Positions 53,411-63,758 of a DNA stretch of 64,000 nucleotides are shown piece by piece. The DNA is from Pseudoips prasinana (taxonomy: Eukaryota > Arthropoda > Insecta > Lepidoptera > Nolidae), in contig OX621255.1 in NCBI GenBank assembly GCA_951640165.1, forward strand, positions 21,922,001 to 21,986,000, written 5' to 3'. The position numbers and the translations under genes were made by a program. The first letter of the stretch is position 1; each line of letters begins with the position of its first letter. The notes under the pieces were generated by a model. The model searched no databases. It saw only the letters and a program-made list of their open reading frames with translations, and had not been told where the DNA came from.

Positions 53411-54010
53411 AGTAAAATATTTATATTCATATAAAGATTTAATTAAACACGTGCTTCATCGTTTTCTAATATTCAACCCCTAAAATGATAAAATAAACGT
53501 TGAACTATCAGTCAGTGAATCAAAAAAAAAATGTGAGCCGTCACGGGACGCCTGGCAGATGTGAAACATCGACATTAATTTGTAAATGTAATATGCAGAA
53601 AAGAACATATTGTGATAGGAACTAAATATGTCATAATGATAAAATAAAAAGTCGATTGCGCATGCGTCACGGCATGCGTCGCCACGCCAGAAATCTGTTT
53701 ACGTGCGGCTATAGATGTTTCACATCAAAAGTCAGTGAGTTTCCTCTTTTATAAATATGATCATGATTTATTCGTTTTAATCTCTTCGATGTCTGATTTC
53801 GACTATTACGCTGACTAAGTCGCGGGCACACGCTATTATAATATAATTAATAGTCAGACGAGTGAACCAATATTATGACTCGTTCACCTACTATTTTTAT
53901 GAGTGGTGAGTGAACCTAGTAGTATTCAGAGAAATGTGATTGGGAACTAATATTAGTATTAGACTAATATTAATTCACAATTTAAAGTGTTTTTTTTTTT
54001 TTTTTTTTTT
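53411..54010. other. unassigned sequence ending in poly-T
   Basis: No exon recognised. A run of about 22 T at 53990-54011 sits next to the SINE-A that follows. ATGTGAAACATCGACATTAA (53570) and ATAGATGTTTCACATC (53710) hint at a short inverted repeat. Confidence 0.4.
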
Positions 54011-54263
54011 TAATAATATCTCGGTATAATGTCACACACATTATCCTAGCCCCAAACTAAGCAAAGCTTGTACTATGGGTACCAGGCAACGATATACATA
54101 CTTATATAGATAGATAACTTCTTATATACATAGAAAACATCCATGACTTAGAAACAAATATTCGTGCTCATCACACAAATATTTGCACTTACCGGGATTC
54201 GAACCCAGGACCACCAGCTTCGTAGGCAGGAGCACTACCAACTAGGCTACGGTGACCGTCGAA
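54011..54263 (-). repeat. SINE family A, copy 3 (minus)
   Basis: TAATAATATCTCGGTATAAT to GGCTACGGTGACCGTC; complete and very similar to copies 1 and 2. Confidence 0.85.
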
Positions 54264-54582
54264 TTACTTCCTATAACTGAACACGTTGATTACATTTAAT
54301 TACAAAAAATATCATTAAATATTAAATCACAACACACTGATCCACACAAGAAAATAAAGAAACAGAAAGAGAAACAAAAAAAGAATTAATATGAAACGTA
54401 AATTAAATACTTGCTTAATATTGAAAATACATCTTTTCGAGGTTCCTTTAAGCACGCAACTTAAAAATGCTAGACTAATATAGTACCTTCAGGTAGATTA
54501 AAAAAATGTATGTAGACAAGTCCAGTCATCATCATCATAGGCCTTCTTCACCTATAAAAGATGATTTAAGCAGTATCCCTTT
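54264..54582. other. unassigned sequence
   Basis: No feature recognised. Confidence 0.3.
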
Positions 54583-54960
54583 GCAAGTCCAATACGTATC
54601 TAATCTATACCTATAATAAGATCGTAGGAAAGTCAAAACTGTACTTTGAAAATTTATTAAAAAGGATACTTGAGGCTGATCTACAATCTGAATGATGATG
54701 AAGTGATCTACAATCGACATCGAAGCCGAAAATATAGTTTTTAGATTAATTGTCTGTGTGTCTGTTTGTCTGTATGTATGTCCGGGCTAAACTCAAAAAG
54801 TACTGCATGGATTTACTTCAAAAGTTGCATGAATATGACTAAGAGGTTGGGTCAACATATCGGGTAAATATTATCACGCTATCTCATACGGGGGAGGAGC
54901 TACGATAATTTATAAAATTTAACGCGGGTAAAACCGCGGGGCACAGCTAGTAATATATAC
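54583..54960 (-). mobile_element. Lep1-like element, CCGCGG subfamily (minus)
   Basis: Complement of 25268-25578 across its length: ATCGTAGGAAAGTCAAAACT at the left, ACCGCGGGGCACAGCTAGTA at the right. Contains a 30-odd bp internal duplication (GATCTACAATC occurs twice near 54680 and 54708). Confidence 0.65.
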
Positions 54961-55300
54961 AAAACGCAAATGAGACGGACAAATACGGAACTCTACCCTG
55001 TCTATGTATATATGTACGTGTCAAAAGGGGAAACTGGGTTATAATTAACTACGTTATATTAAAGTTATAATTAGTTAATTACGTATATAGTCCATCTATC
55101 TTAAAATTAATACAGTATTAATTTTGAAACATTAATTATGATTTGGAGGGAAATTCAGTGGAACGCGTGATACTCTTAGCGCGCAATTACGATAGCAATA
55201 ATAATCGTGAATATTTATATTCGTATTGTAAGCTTTATATAATAATAATGTCATCCGGGCCAAATTACGGAAACAAATTACTTTTAAACAAATTAAAAAC
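54961..55300. other. unassigned sequence
   Basis: No feature recognised. Confidence 0.3.
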
Positions 55301-55508
55301 TATGCAAAGCTTGTACTATGGGTAGCAGGCGACAATATACATACTTATATAGATACATAAATACTTAAATACATAGAAAACATTCATGACTCAGAAACAA
55401 ATATTCGTGCTCATCAGACAAATATTTGCACTTACCGGGATTCGAACCCAGGACCACCAGCTTCGTAGGCAGGACCGCTACCAACTAGGCTACGGTGACC
55501 GTCAATTT
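55301..55508 (-). repeat. SINE family A, copy 4 (minus, truncated)
   Basis: CTATGCAAAGCTTGTACTAT to CTACGGTGACCGTCAATTT; the (ATT)n end and the CTTAGTTTGGGGCTAGGATG part are missing. Confidence 0.8.
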
Positions 55509-55523
55509 ATATTGTTATGTATT

Positions 55524-55645
55524 ATAGTGCACAAGTGTGTGCGCAAACACAGGCGCTCTGTCTTTTCCATTACTCTCATTATCCTATGGGACGACTATCG
55601 ACACGATCGGAAAGAGGTCACGGACACGACCGAAGGCTTTAAAAA
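55524..55645 (-). repeat. SINE family B, partial copy (minus)
   Basis: TAGTGCACAAGTGTGTGCGC to GATCGGAAAGAGGTCACGGA; breaks off before the head. Confidence 0.65.
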
Positions 55646-55753
55646 TCGGTAATTTGTTTTTACCCTACCTTGCAGTGCATGATATTAAAATAAATGAACG
55701 TGTGGGTGGATTTAAAATACCTGGATTATGTTAAATACTTACCCACCCACACA

Positions 55754-55877
55754 TGTAAAGACGCCAGCACATTCAACTACCGCAATCTGTCAATGTTCTA
55801 TTATAGATTTTCAACTTTATCACAAAAGCATAAGGTTCACTTTCAATTGGGGTAGCTTGTTGTACTGGCGTCTGTAC
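55754..55877 (-). mobile_element. TA-flanked MITE, family M1, copy 5
   Basis: AAGACGCCAGCACATTCAAC to TTGTACTGGCGTCTGTAC, with the centre (CATAAGGTTCACTTTCAATT) in the opposite sense to copies 1-4. Slightly shortened arms. Confidence 0.8.
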
Positions 55878-56254
55878 AAGCGATCGTAAGCCGAATATAA
55901 GCGTGTTAAAATCCTACTTCTAATTTTCACATACGCGAAATTAATGCCATAAAGTGCGTTCACCAACCAAAACTGACTTTCCCGCCCAAAATCGCTAATG
56001 TTAACAACTCCGAAGTAATATTACAGTCAGTCGAAATACCCTAGTACAAATTGGCGCGCCAATCTTCTCGGAACATTCCCGTAATTAGCTCCAGTCATTT
56101 ACCAGCTCCTATTGTTACCTCCGGAACAAATCGGTGCTGCGAACTTCTAACTTTGCAACCTATTATGGGCATGATTACTCTCATTATTTTACAAATTAAC
56201 TGGTAAACGCCACGTTGGTTGCAGGTGCAAACGATTACGGACAATAGTCTATTA
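55878..56254. other. unassigned sequence
   Basis: No feature recognised. Confidence 0.3.
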
Positions 56255-56785
56255 GAAAAACCGGCCAAGTGCGAGTCGGACTCGCCCATGAAGGGTTCCG
56301 TAGCAGCAAGTATTTGAGTTGATTAAATGAAAGCAAATTGCGGTTTATGATTTATGACGTATTAAAAAAAACTACTTGCTAGATCTCATTCAAACTAATT
56401 TTCGTTGTTAGTTTGCATGGTAATGTTAATCATATATTTTTTTAGTTTTATCTTTCTCTTATTTTAGAAGTTACAGGGGGGGGGGGCACTCATTTTACCA
56501 CTTTGGAAGTGTCTCTCGCGCACCCCGCGTACCCGGCGTACCCACATGTATGGTTACGATGAAAAAAAAATTCAGTTTCAGTTCTATGTAGTTTATTGTT
56601 ATTTTTCTAGTTTTGTGTAAAAATCTTAATGCGGTTCACCGAATACATCTACTTACCAAGTACCATTCAACAGTACAGCTCTTATAGTTTCGGAAAAAAT
56701 GGCTGTGACATACGGACGGACAGACAGACATGGCGAATCTATAAGGGTTTCGTTTTTTGCCATTTGGCTACGGAACCCTAAAAAG
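56255..56785 (+). mobile_element. dispersed repeat R, longest copy
   Basis: Starts AAAACCGGCCAAGTGCGAGT, GGACTCGCCCATGAAGGGTTC, and ends TTTGGCTACGGAACCCTAAA. Words GGTTCCGTAGC near the left and GCTACGGAACC at the right are inverted. Other copies: 30880-31206 and 47386-47695. Non-coding; a well-known type of lepidopteran repeat whose class I cannot assign. Confidence 0.7.
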
Positions 56786-57299
56786 ATAAGCGGGGGTACA
56801 CAAAAAGTAAATTATTTTATAAATTACCAATGAGAGTTAAAAATACTTAGCGACGTCCTGGCAATAGGTGATTCAACTAGTTCAAAGACGGGCAGTGACA
56901 CGTTTAGTCCTTGTGCGTAATTTGTGTGAAGTAATTGCTATTACGAGATTGTAGAAATAAAAAGAAAAACGCGGGGATTTTATAACTCGGGGTGACTCAA
57001 CCGCTAGCATTGGTACCGCTTTCTCTCCAATTACTGACAAGTGGGTGCAATTATTTCCTGATAATGTTTGAGTATTATCTTTCACTTGTATTTGTTTATT
57101 GAAAGTCAAATAAATCCCGTCCACTTGCATGATCTCATACAATTTCTATAATGGTTGGTGGTTCAATGTGGCCATTGAAGCACGTTCATTTCTAGACTAG
57201 ATAACGCTAACCATTGTCCAACACACCAGTGGGCTAAACTGAGCTTTTAGATACGGGACCATAGAAAAGAAAATTGTCACTATCGCGTATTTTTTATTA
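56786..57299. other. unassigned sequence before the tandem array
   Basis: No exon recognised; one minus-strand open frame (56882-57142) lacks support. Confidence 0.3.
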
Positions 57300-59355
57300 T
57301 AAGTGGGTCACTTGATGGCAAGTACTCGCAGCTGCCCACGGATATCTGCCTCAAACATAATTTGCCTTAAAAATAAATAGCAAACTTATTATAATGAGTA
57401 AGTGGGTCACCTGATGGTAAGGAATCACAGCTGCCCATGGATATTTGCCTCAAACAGAGGGGCTGCAAGTGTGCCTTGAAAATAAATAGCAAACTTATTA
57501 TAATGAGTAAGTGGGTCACCTGATGGTAAGGCATCACAGCTGCCCATGGATATTTGCCTCAAACAGAGGGGCTGAAAGTGTGCCTTGAAAATAAATAGCA
57601 AACTTTTTATAATGAGTAAGTGGGTCACCTGATGGTAAGGAATCACAGCTGCCCATGGATATTTGCCTCAAACAGAGGGGCTGAAAGTGTGCCTTGAAAA
57701 TAAATAGCAAACTTTTTATAATGAGTAAGTGGGTCACCTGATGGTAAGGAATCACAGCTGCCCATGGATATTTGCCTCAAACAGAGGGGCTGCAAGTGTG
57801 CTTTGAAAATAAATAGCAAATTTTTTATAATAAGTAAGTGGGTCACCTGATGGTAAGGAAACACAGCTGCCCATGGATATTTGCCTCAAACGGAGGGGCT
57901 GCAAGTGTGCCTTGAAAATAAATAGCAAACTTATTATAATGAGTAAGTGGGTCACCTGATGGTAAGGAATCACAGCTGCCCATGGATATTTGCCTCAAAC
58001 AGAGGGGCTACAAGTGTGCCTTGAAAATAAATAGCAAACTTATTATAATGAGTAAGTGGGTCACCTGATGGTAAGGCATCACAGCTGCCCATGGATATTT
58101 GCCTCAAACAGAGGGGCTGAAAGTGTGCCTTGAAAATAAATAGCAAACTTTTTATAATGAGTAAGTGGGTCACCTGATGGTAAGGAATCACAGCTGCCCA
58201 TGGATATTTGCCTCAAACAGAGGGGCTGCAAGGGTGCCTCGAAAATAAATAGCAAACTTTTTATAATGAGTAAGTGGGTCACCCGATGGTAAGGAATCAC
58301 AGCTGCCCATGGATATTTGCCTCAAACAGTGGGGCTGCAAGGGTGCCTTGAAAATAAATAGCAAACTTTTTATAATGAGTAATTTGGTCACCTGATGGTA
58401 AGGAATCACAGCTGCCCATGGATGTTTGCCTCAAACAGAGGGGCTGCAAGGGTGCCTCGAAAATAAATAGCAAACTTTTTATAATGAGTAAGTGGGTCAC
58501 CTGATGGTAAGGAATCACAGCTGCCCATGGATATTTGCCTCAAACAGAGGGGCTGCAAGGGTGCCTTGAAAATAAATAGCAAACTTTTTATAATGAGTAA
58601 GTTGGTCACCTGATGGTAAGGAATCACAGCTACCCATGGATATTTGCCTCAAACAGAGGGGCTGCGAGGGTGCCTCGAAAATAAATAGCAAACTTTTTAT
58701 AATGAGAAAGTGGGTCACCTGATGGTAAGGAATCACAGCTGCCCATGGATATTTGCCTCAAACAGAGGGGCTGCAAGGGTGCCTTGAAAATAAATAGCAA
58801 ACGTTTTATAATGAGTAAGTTGGTCACCTGATGGTAAGGAATCACAGCTGCCCATGGATATTTGCCTCAAACAGAGGGGCTGCAAGGGTGCCTCGAAAAT
58901 AAATAGCAAACTTTTTATAATGAGTAAGTGGGTCACCTGATGGTAAGGAATCACAGCTGCCCATGGATATTTGCCTCAAACAGAGGGGTTGCAAGGGTGC
59001 CTTGAAAATAAATAGCAATTTTTTTATAATGAGTAAGTGGGTCACCTGATGGTAAGGCATCACAGCTGCCCATGGATATTTGCCTCAAACAGAGGGGCTG
59101 CAAGGGTGCCTTGAAAATAAATAGCAAACTGTTTATAATGAGTAAGTGGGTCACCTGATGGTAAGGAATCACAGCTGCCCATGGATATTTGCCTCAAACA
59201 GAGGGGCTGCAAGGGTGCCTTGAAAATAAATAGCAAACTTTTTATAATGAGTAAGTGGGTCATCTGATGGTAAGTAATCACAGCTACCCATGGATACTCG
59301 CCTCAAGCAGAGGAACTGCAAGTGTACCTTGCAAAAAAAATAGCAAACTTTTTGA
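57300..59355 (+). repeat. 109-bp tandem array (about 19 units)
   Basis: Anchoring on GTGGGTCA, units start at 57303, 57402 and then every 109 bp to 59255 (17 exact steps). The first unit is 99 bp and the last is diverged. Each unit has GTGGGTCACCTGATGGTAAG, CACAGCTGCCCATGGATATT, TTGCCTCAAACAGAGGGGCT and GAAAATAAATAGCAAACTTT. Units left of about 58180 carry AAGTGTGCC, those to the right AAGGGTGCC. In the right half two markers alternate between neighbours. The 73-codon minus-strand frames that recur every 109 bp exist because the unit is not a multiple of three; they are not genes. Confidence 0.97.
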
Positions 59356-59552
59356 AGGTTGCCATGTCATACCGTATCAGAAATACCTGCATATTTTGCT
59401 GCTGCATATTTATACCTGCATAATACCTGCATAATATATGTTTTCCCACGAGATCGAATCGGAAATGTCGCAGTAATACAAATAACATTGCAGGAGTAAT
59501 CATGCCGATTTTCGGTCGCGTACGTTCGGCATAGTGTGTTTAGGCACTTAAC

Positions 59553-59905
59553 TGACTGCCTCGTTGGTCTAGCAGTAGCGTGTTCACCCGCAGAAAACGA
59601 GGTTCTGGGTTCAAATCCCGGGTCGAGCCGAATGTGATTTTGGGAGTTTTCTGTAAAAAGAAAAATTTCTCAGCATTAGCCCGAAGTCTGGGAGTTGGTG
59701 GTATATACCCCCGTGCCTCGGAGAGCACGTAAAGCCGTCGGTCCTGTACCTGACCTCTTTCCAGTCGTGTCGCTAGGCGTCCCATCGGATCATGAGAGTG
59801 ATGGAATAGAAAGTGCTCCTGTGTTTGCGCACACATTTGAGCACTATAATATGTCCCGCGCAGATGGCTTCGGCTAGGAGGACACTATTATTACTTATTA
59901 TTAGA
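59553..59905 (+). repeat. SINE family B, copy 2 (complete)
   Basis: GACTGCCTCGTTGGTCTAGC, GGTTCAAATCCCGGGTCGAG, the body with GTACCTGACCTCTTTCC and the end GCTTCGGCTAGGAGGACA with an ATTATTACTTATTATTA tail. Best copy of the family here. Confidence 0.85.
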
Positions 59906-60149
59906 CACTTAGGTTTGGTTCGGTTCGGTTATGTTAGGTTAGAACATGACAAAATAACGCACGAGCCGCGCGAGTGACGCGAGCGTGCCGCGGTAGCGGC
60001 CGGCGAAGTGCCGAAAAGCCAATTGCTTTTTACGAGATGTCGATCTTCAGTGTGTCACACTAACGTGCATTCGAACTATGGTGAGTCGCAGTACAGTTTT
60101 GACGCATTAGTGGTAATCGCACATCCATTTTTCGAGCTCACGTAGTACA

Positions 60150-60268
60150 CTTATTCGACACAGCCAGAAAAATTGCCAAGCTGAAGTGGCAGTGGACAGG
60201 ACACCTAGCTCGGAGAACTGACGGCCGATGGGGCAGCAAGATTCTCGAGTGGCGATCACGTACCGGAA
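60150..60268 (+). pseudogene. RTE-type LINE ORF2 fragment
   Basis: Encodes KIAKLKWQWTGHLARRTDGRW-type residues (AAGCTGAAGTGGCAGTGGAC) and a KILEWRSRTGRR-type end, the block just before the RWTDD segment of this LINE family. Confidence 0.7.
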
Positions 60269-60564
60269 GACGTCTTTGTTCGGACATGATGGTGACAAAC
60301 AGTTATCTGGAAGTACCAATATGCTGCTTTTTTATCCGATGTTGGTGCAATAAATTGTACTCGGTTTTCTTTCTATTTCGCTTAGAACTGTGTGAGTAAT
60401 TGGATATGATCCTGTATGGATAGCCTTATCGTGAATTACGTATGACTCGATTAGTCACTGTCAACGGACAACAGATGTGCGTCCTTTTGTCAACGATTAA
60501 CAATTATTTCATGTGTAGTATGAAGATTATTATGATTTATTGTGGTACGTGTATGGTATGGCAC

Positions 60565-60990
60565 AGACGCGTAGGCGCCAGCACATCAAGCTATCCCAAT
60601 CTATCATATTTCCCCAATTGAATTAATAAAATTAATTTTATACTTACCTACTACTTTAATTTCTGACATTCACTCAATAAATTATTAATTATATATGACT
60701 TATAAATTGGATAATGTTGTTTTATAAACTGAATGAATTTATAGTGTAAATAGCGTTTATTATTATTTGTGTATAATATTGTGTTTATGTAATATTTACA
60801 TGCCGTGCTAACGGCGAAGCATGCTGTCCATTCTATTTATAAACATCCTGTAAACCATGTTTCGACGTAAATAAATAAATTATTATTATATTATTATTAT
60901 TATTGAAAGTGAACCTTATACTTATGTGATAAAGTTGAGAATCGAAAAAAGTAATTTGACAGATTGGGGTAGGTGGAGTTTGCTTAGTGG
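60565..60990 (+). mobile_element. TA-flanked MITE, family M1, copy 6, interrupted
   Basis: Left arm CACAGACGCGTAGGCGCCAG ... TTTCCCCAATTGA (to 60621); right arm ATTGAAAGTGAACCTTATAC to GACAGATTGGGGTAGGTGGA (from 60902). Its right terminus is decayed. Confidence 0.8.
60622..60901 (+). mobile_element. 5'-truncated LINE inserted in the MITE
   Basis: 280 bp flanked by the target duplication ATTGA (60617-60621 and 60902-60906), ending in a TTATTATTATATTATTATTA tail. Contains ATGCCGTGCTAACGGCGAAG. The tail and duplication identify target-primed reverse transcription. Confidence 0.8.
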
Positions 60991-61202
60991 GACTAACAAA
61001 ACTCTTTATACGACTCTTTATAACGATAGCACACTATGCGGGTTCACTCGCATTATCCACCGAGAACAGTTTTTTTTCTAGTTGAAATGTGCCTTATCTC
61101 TTTTCCTGTAACCCTGATTTCCTGACCCTGTAACGTGCGTGGAAAATTTGATGATCATCGTTTGAGTGATTTATTTGTTTATTTTGATAAACCAACAATT
61201 CA

Positions 61203-61425
61203 CGTGCCGGTTGGCGTGGTTGGCAGGTAGTGGGTTCGATTCCCACCCCGGACAGATATTTGTGTGCATGAACATGTCTGTTTGTCCTGAGTCCAGGTGT
61301 AATTATCTATATTAGTATGTATTTACAAAAGAAAAGTAGTATATCAGTTAGTAGTTTCCATAGTACAAACTCTTCTTAGTTTGGATTCGATGGCCGTGTG
61401 TGAATAATGTCCCAGGATAATTGTT
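61203..61425 (+). repeat. SINE family C
   Basis: Head GTTGGCGTGGTTGGCAGGTA and GGGTTCGATTCCCACCCC, body GTGCATGAACATGTCTGTTT and AGAAAAGTAGTATATCAGTT, end GTACAAACTCTTCTTAGTTT and AATAATGTCCCAGGATAAT. Confidence 0.75.
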
Positions 61426-61579
61426 TACAAGTTATTCGTTTGTTTGACAATAGGCTTGCTTAAATGTAATAATCGCTTCCTGGTTAACACCACAATATGT
61501 TAAAATTCAATAATAACATAAAAATTCTAACCAAATCGAAACTTAACATTAACCAAATTATTATGATTATTTGTATAAT

Positions 61580-61905
61580 AATGTCCTCCTAGCCGGAGAT
61601 TAGCCATTTGCGCGGGACATATTACAGAGCACAAGTGTGTGCGCAAAAGCAGGAGCAATTTCTATTCCATCACTCTCATGATCTGATGGGACGCCTAGCA
61701 ATACGACCGGAAAGAGTGCAGGTACAGAACCTACGGCTTTACGTGCTCTCTGAGGCACGGGGTATAATTCCTACTCCCAGACTTCGAGCTGATGCCGAGA
61801 AATTTTTCTTTTCACAAAATCACTTTTGGCCCGACCCGGGTTTTGAACCCAGGACCTCGTTCTCTATGGGTGAACATGCTACCGCTAGACCAACGATGCA
61901 TGTAT
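61580..61905 (-). repeat. SINE family B, copy 3 (minus)
   Basis: AATGTCCTCCTAGCCGGAGA to GGTTTTGAACCCAGGACCTC and CTACCGCTAGACCAACGATG; nearly full length. Confidence 0.8.
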
Positions 61906-62619
61906 ACAATGCGATTAAAATTAAATTAGAAAAAATGTATAAATATTCAATAAGGATGATGTTCATGATGACTACTTTCAAGATGGCTGACATAGCCAAT
62001 CTTTTTAATAAACTGTCATGCACATTGAGCGCCCGTGAATATCCCATCAGCATAATTATTGAATAGCGCCTGTGTTGACGGGCTTTCAGCTTGTATTCTG
62101 CTCCTCAAAAACGCGTATTTGCCTCTTGACAAGCCCGCGCCATTCGGGTCAATGTGCTACCAATATTTCCCACTTAAATGGTTCGATATTGCATCTTTTC
62201 ATGTGCCGTGGAGTTGGGTACCTACCGCATTTTCGCTTACCCTCCTTCAGTTCAGAATATAAAGTCCACTTGGCCACACGTACTACTGATATGCGTGAGA
62301 TATGTCCGCACTACTGAAGTTGTTGACGCATTAAATGCTACTAATGCCACCAACATTGGCTCGTCGCTAAACTAAAGTACTACGCACGTGTACAGACCAT
62401 CCGATCTTCAGGATGCAACGGAGGCGTATAAGGTGGAAACGGTTAACCGTGCGTATACGGTGACGATCGGTTGATAAAACTCGAAAGCGTAACAAACAAA
62501 CTTAAATTCTAATTTATTATCGTTAGGATATTTTAAGGTGTGTATTAATTAAAGTATTAAAAGCTATCAAGGCTGGGAATGAATCCGAGATTAATTGTTT
62601 GTAGTTATATGACCAACTT
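61906..62619. other. unassigned sequence
   Basis: No exon recognised; overlapping short frames on both strands lack support. Confidence 0.3.
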
Positions 62620-63060
62620 AGTACATAGATTAGATAGATATATACAAAGAAATAACAAAATAAATAAAACAATTAAAACCTTTTAAGTATACAATGGCCG
62701 GTCTAATCACAAAATGGGATCTCTTTCAGAAAACCAAAGTAAAGATCGGAAAATGGAGTTATTGATAGGGGCAGTTGTCGGTGGACAGATACATTACAAA
62801 TAATACCTATGGGTACACATAATAAAAATAAAATAAAAAGAAAATATATAAACATATTACAAATAATATATAATGTTTCTAATTGTGTTGCGAGTCTTGT
62901 AGTGTCAGATAGTGATTCTTGACAAGTCTTTGGAATTCTTGTAGACTTTGTGCACGCCTCACTGTTAAAGGCAGTGCATTCCAAAATTGAACACTTTGTA
63001 CGGAAACGATTGAGAATTGTCGAGAAAATTTGTAGAATGCGCTGGCATTTTTAACTTATG
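62620..63060 (-). pseudogene. LINE C-terminal fragment (minus)
   Basis: The complement encodes FSSVQNLECTAFNSEACTKS-like residues followed by a QESLSDTTRLATQLE stretch and a 3' UTR with AATACTTAAAAGG-type AT-rich sequence to a CTATCTATC tail near 62625-62640. Consistent with the end of a Jockey/CR1-like element. Confidence 0.5.
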
Positions 63061-63389
63061 ATTTTCCGACGATCTCAGTTATCTTGAATGTGACTCATGT
63101 AATAATGAAAACTGATTTTTGAGATAAGAAGGAGCGGATGGACTAAAACTAATGTTGTAGAGAAGTGTAAGAGTATGAGCATTCAAATAATGTTAATATC
63201 GAACGTTCACAATACCGAATAATTAATGATTACATATACGCTAAATAGCACATTGCAAAATTCTCTAATAGAAAAGTAGGTTAGGTTACAACTGCGGCCA
63301 TACAACGACAGAAACTAATCAATTACTCATCGCTAAAGGATGCATTCTTTTGAATGTTCGTTTTATTAACCATTCTATATTATGAACGT

Positions 63390-63600
63390 AAAGCAAAATG
63401 AAATGGACTAAAATTATAGAATGGCAGCCACGTGATGGCAAAAGAGAAAGAGGTAGGCAAGCTAGAAAATAGATAGATGATATCAATATGATTGGAGGGA
63501 CAATCTGCTCCAGAAAAACTACCAATAAAGAAGAATGGAATCAGCTGGAAGATGCCTGTCACTGAACATGCTGACCACTGAACCGGGAAACCCGATGTAT
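63390..63600 (+). pseudogene. RTE-type LINE ORF2 C-terminus
   Basis: Reads KWTKIIEWQPRDGKRERGRQ, a stop in place of W, IDDINMIGGTICSRKTTNKE and EWNQLEDACH. These align in order with the VLEWRPRTGKR...RWTDDI...W..LEEA blocks of the family. Confidence 0.7.
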
Positions 63601-63716
63601 AAGATTTAAGTTAAAACAATCTGCTACTGCATAATAATAATTTATTTCCCAAAAAAAATGCACGATTTACACATAAATTATAACTTTTAAATAGTAACAA
63701 AAAATAGAATTAAACT

Positions 63717-63758
63717 CTGGTACCCATGATAAGACTTAACTTGAGTTATGGGTACCAG
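63717..63758. repeat. short hairpin
   Basis: CTGGTACCCAT and ATGGGTACCAG are perfect complements around a 20-base loop. Confidence 0.6.

Noticed and set aside
57425..59281. Series of 73-codon minus-strand open frames with the same protein sequence
   Set aside because: They repeat every 109 bp with the tandem unit and overlap each other; no signal, splice site or domain. Treated as repeat shadows.
59940..60020. GC-rich patch as a CpG-type promoter
   Set aside because: Short, no transcription start elements or adjacent exon visible, and flanked by repeats.
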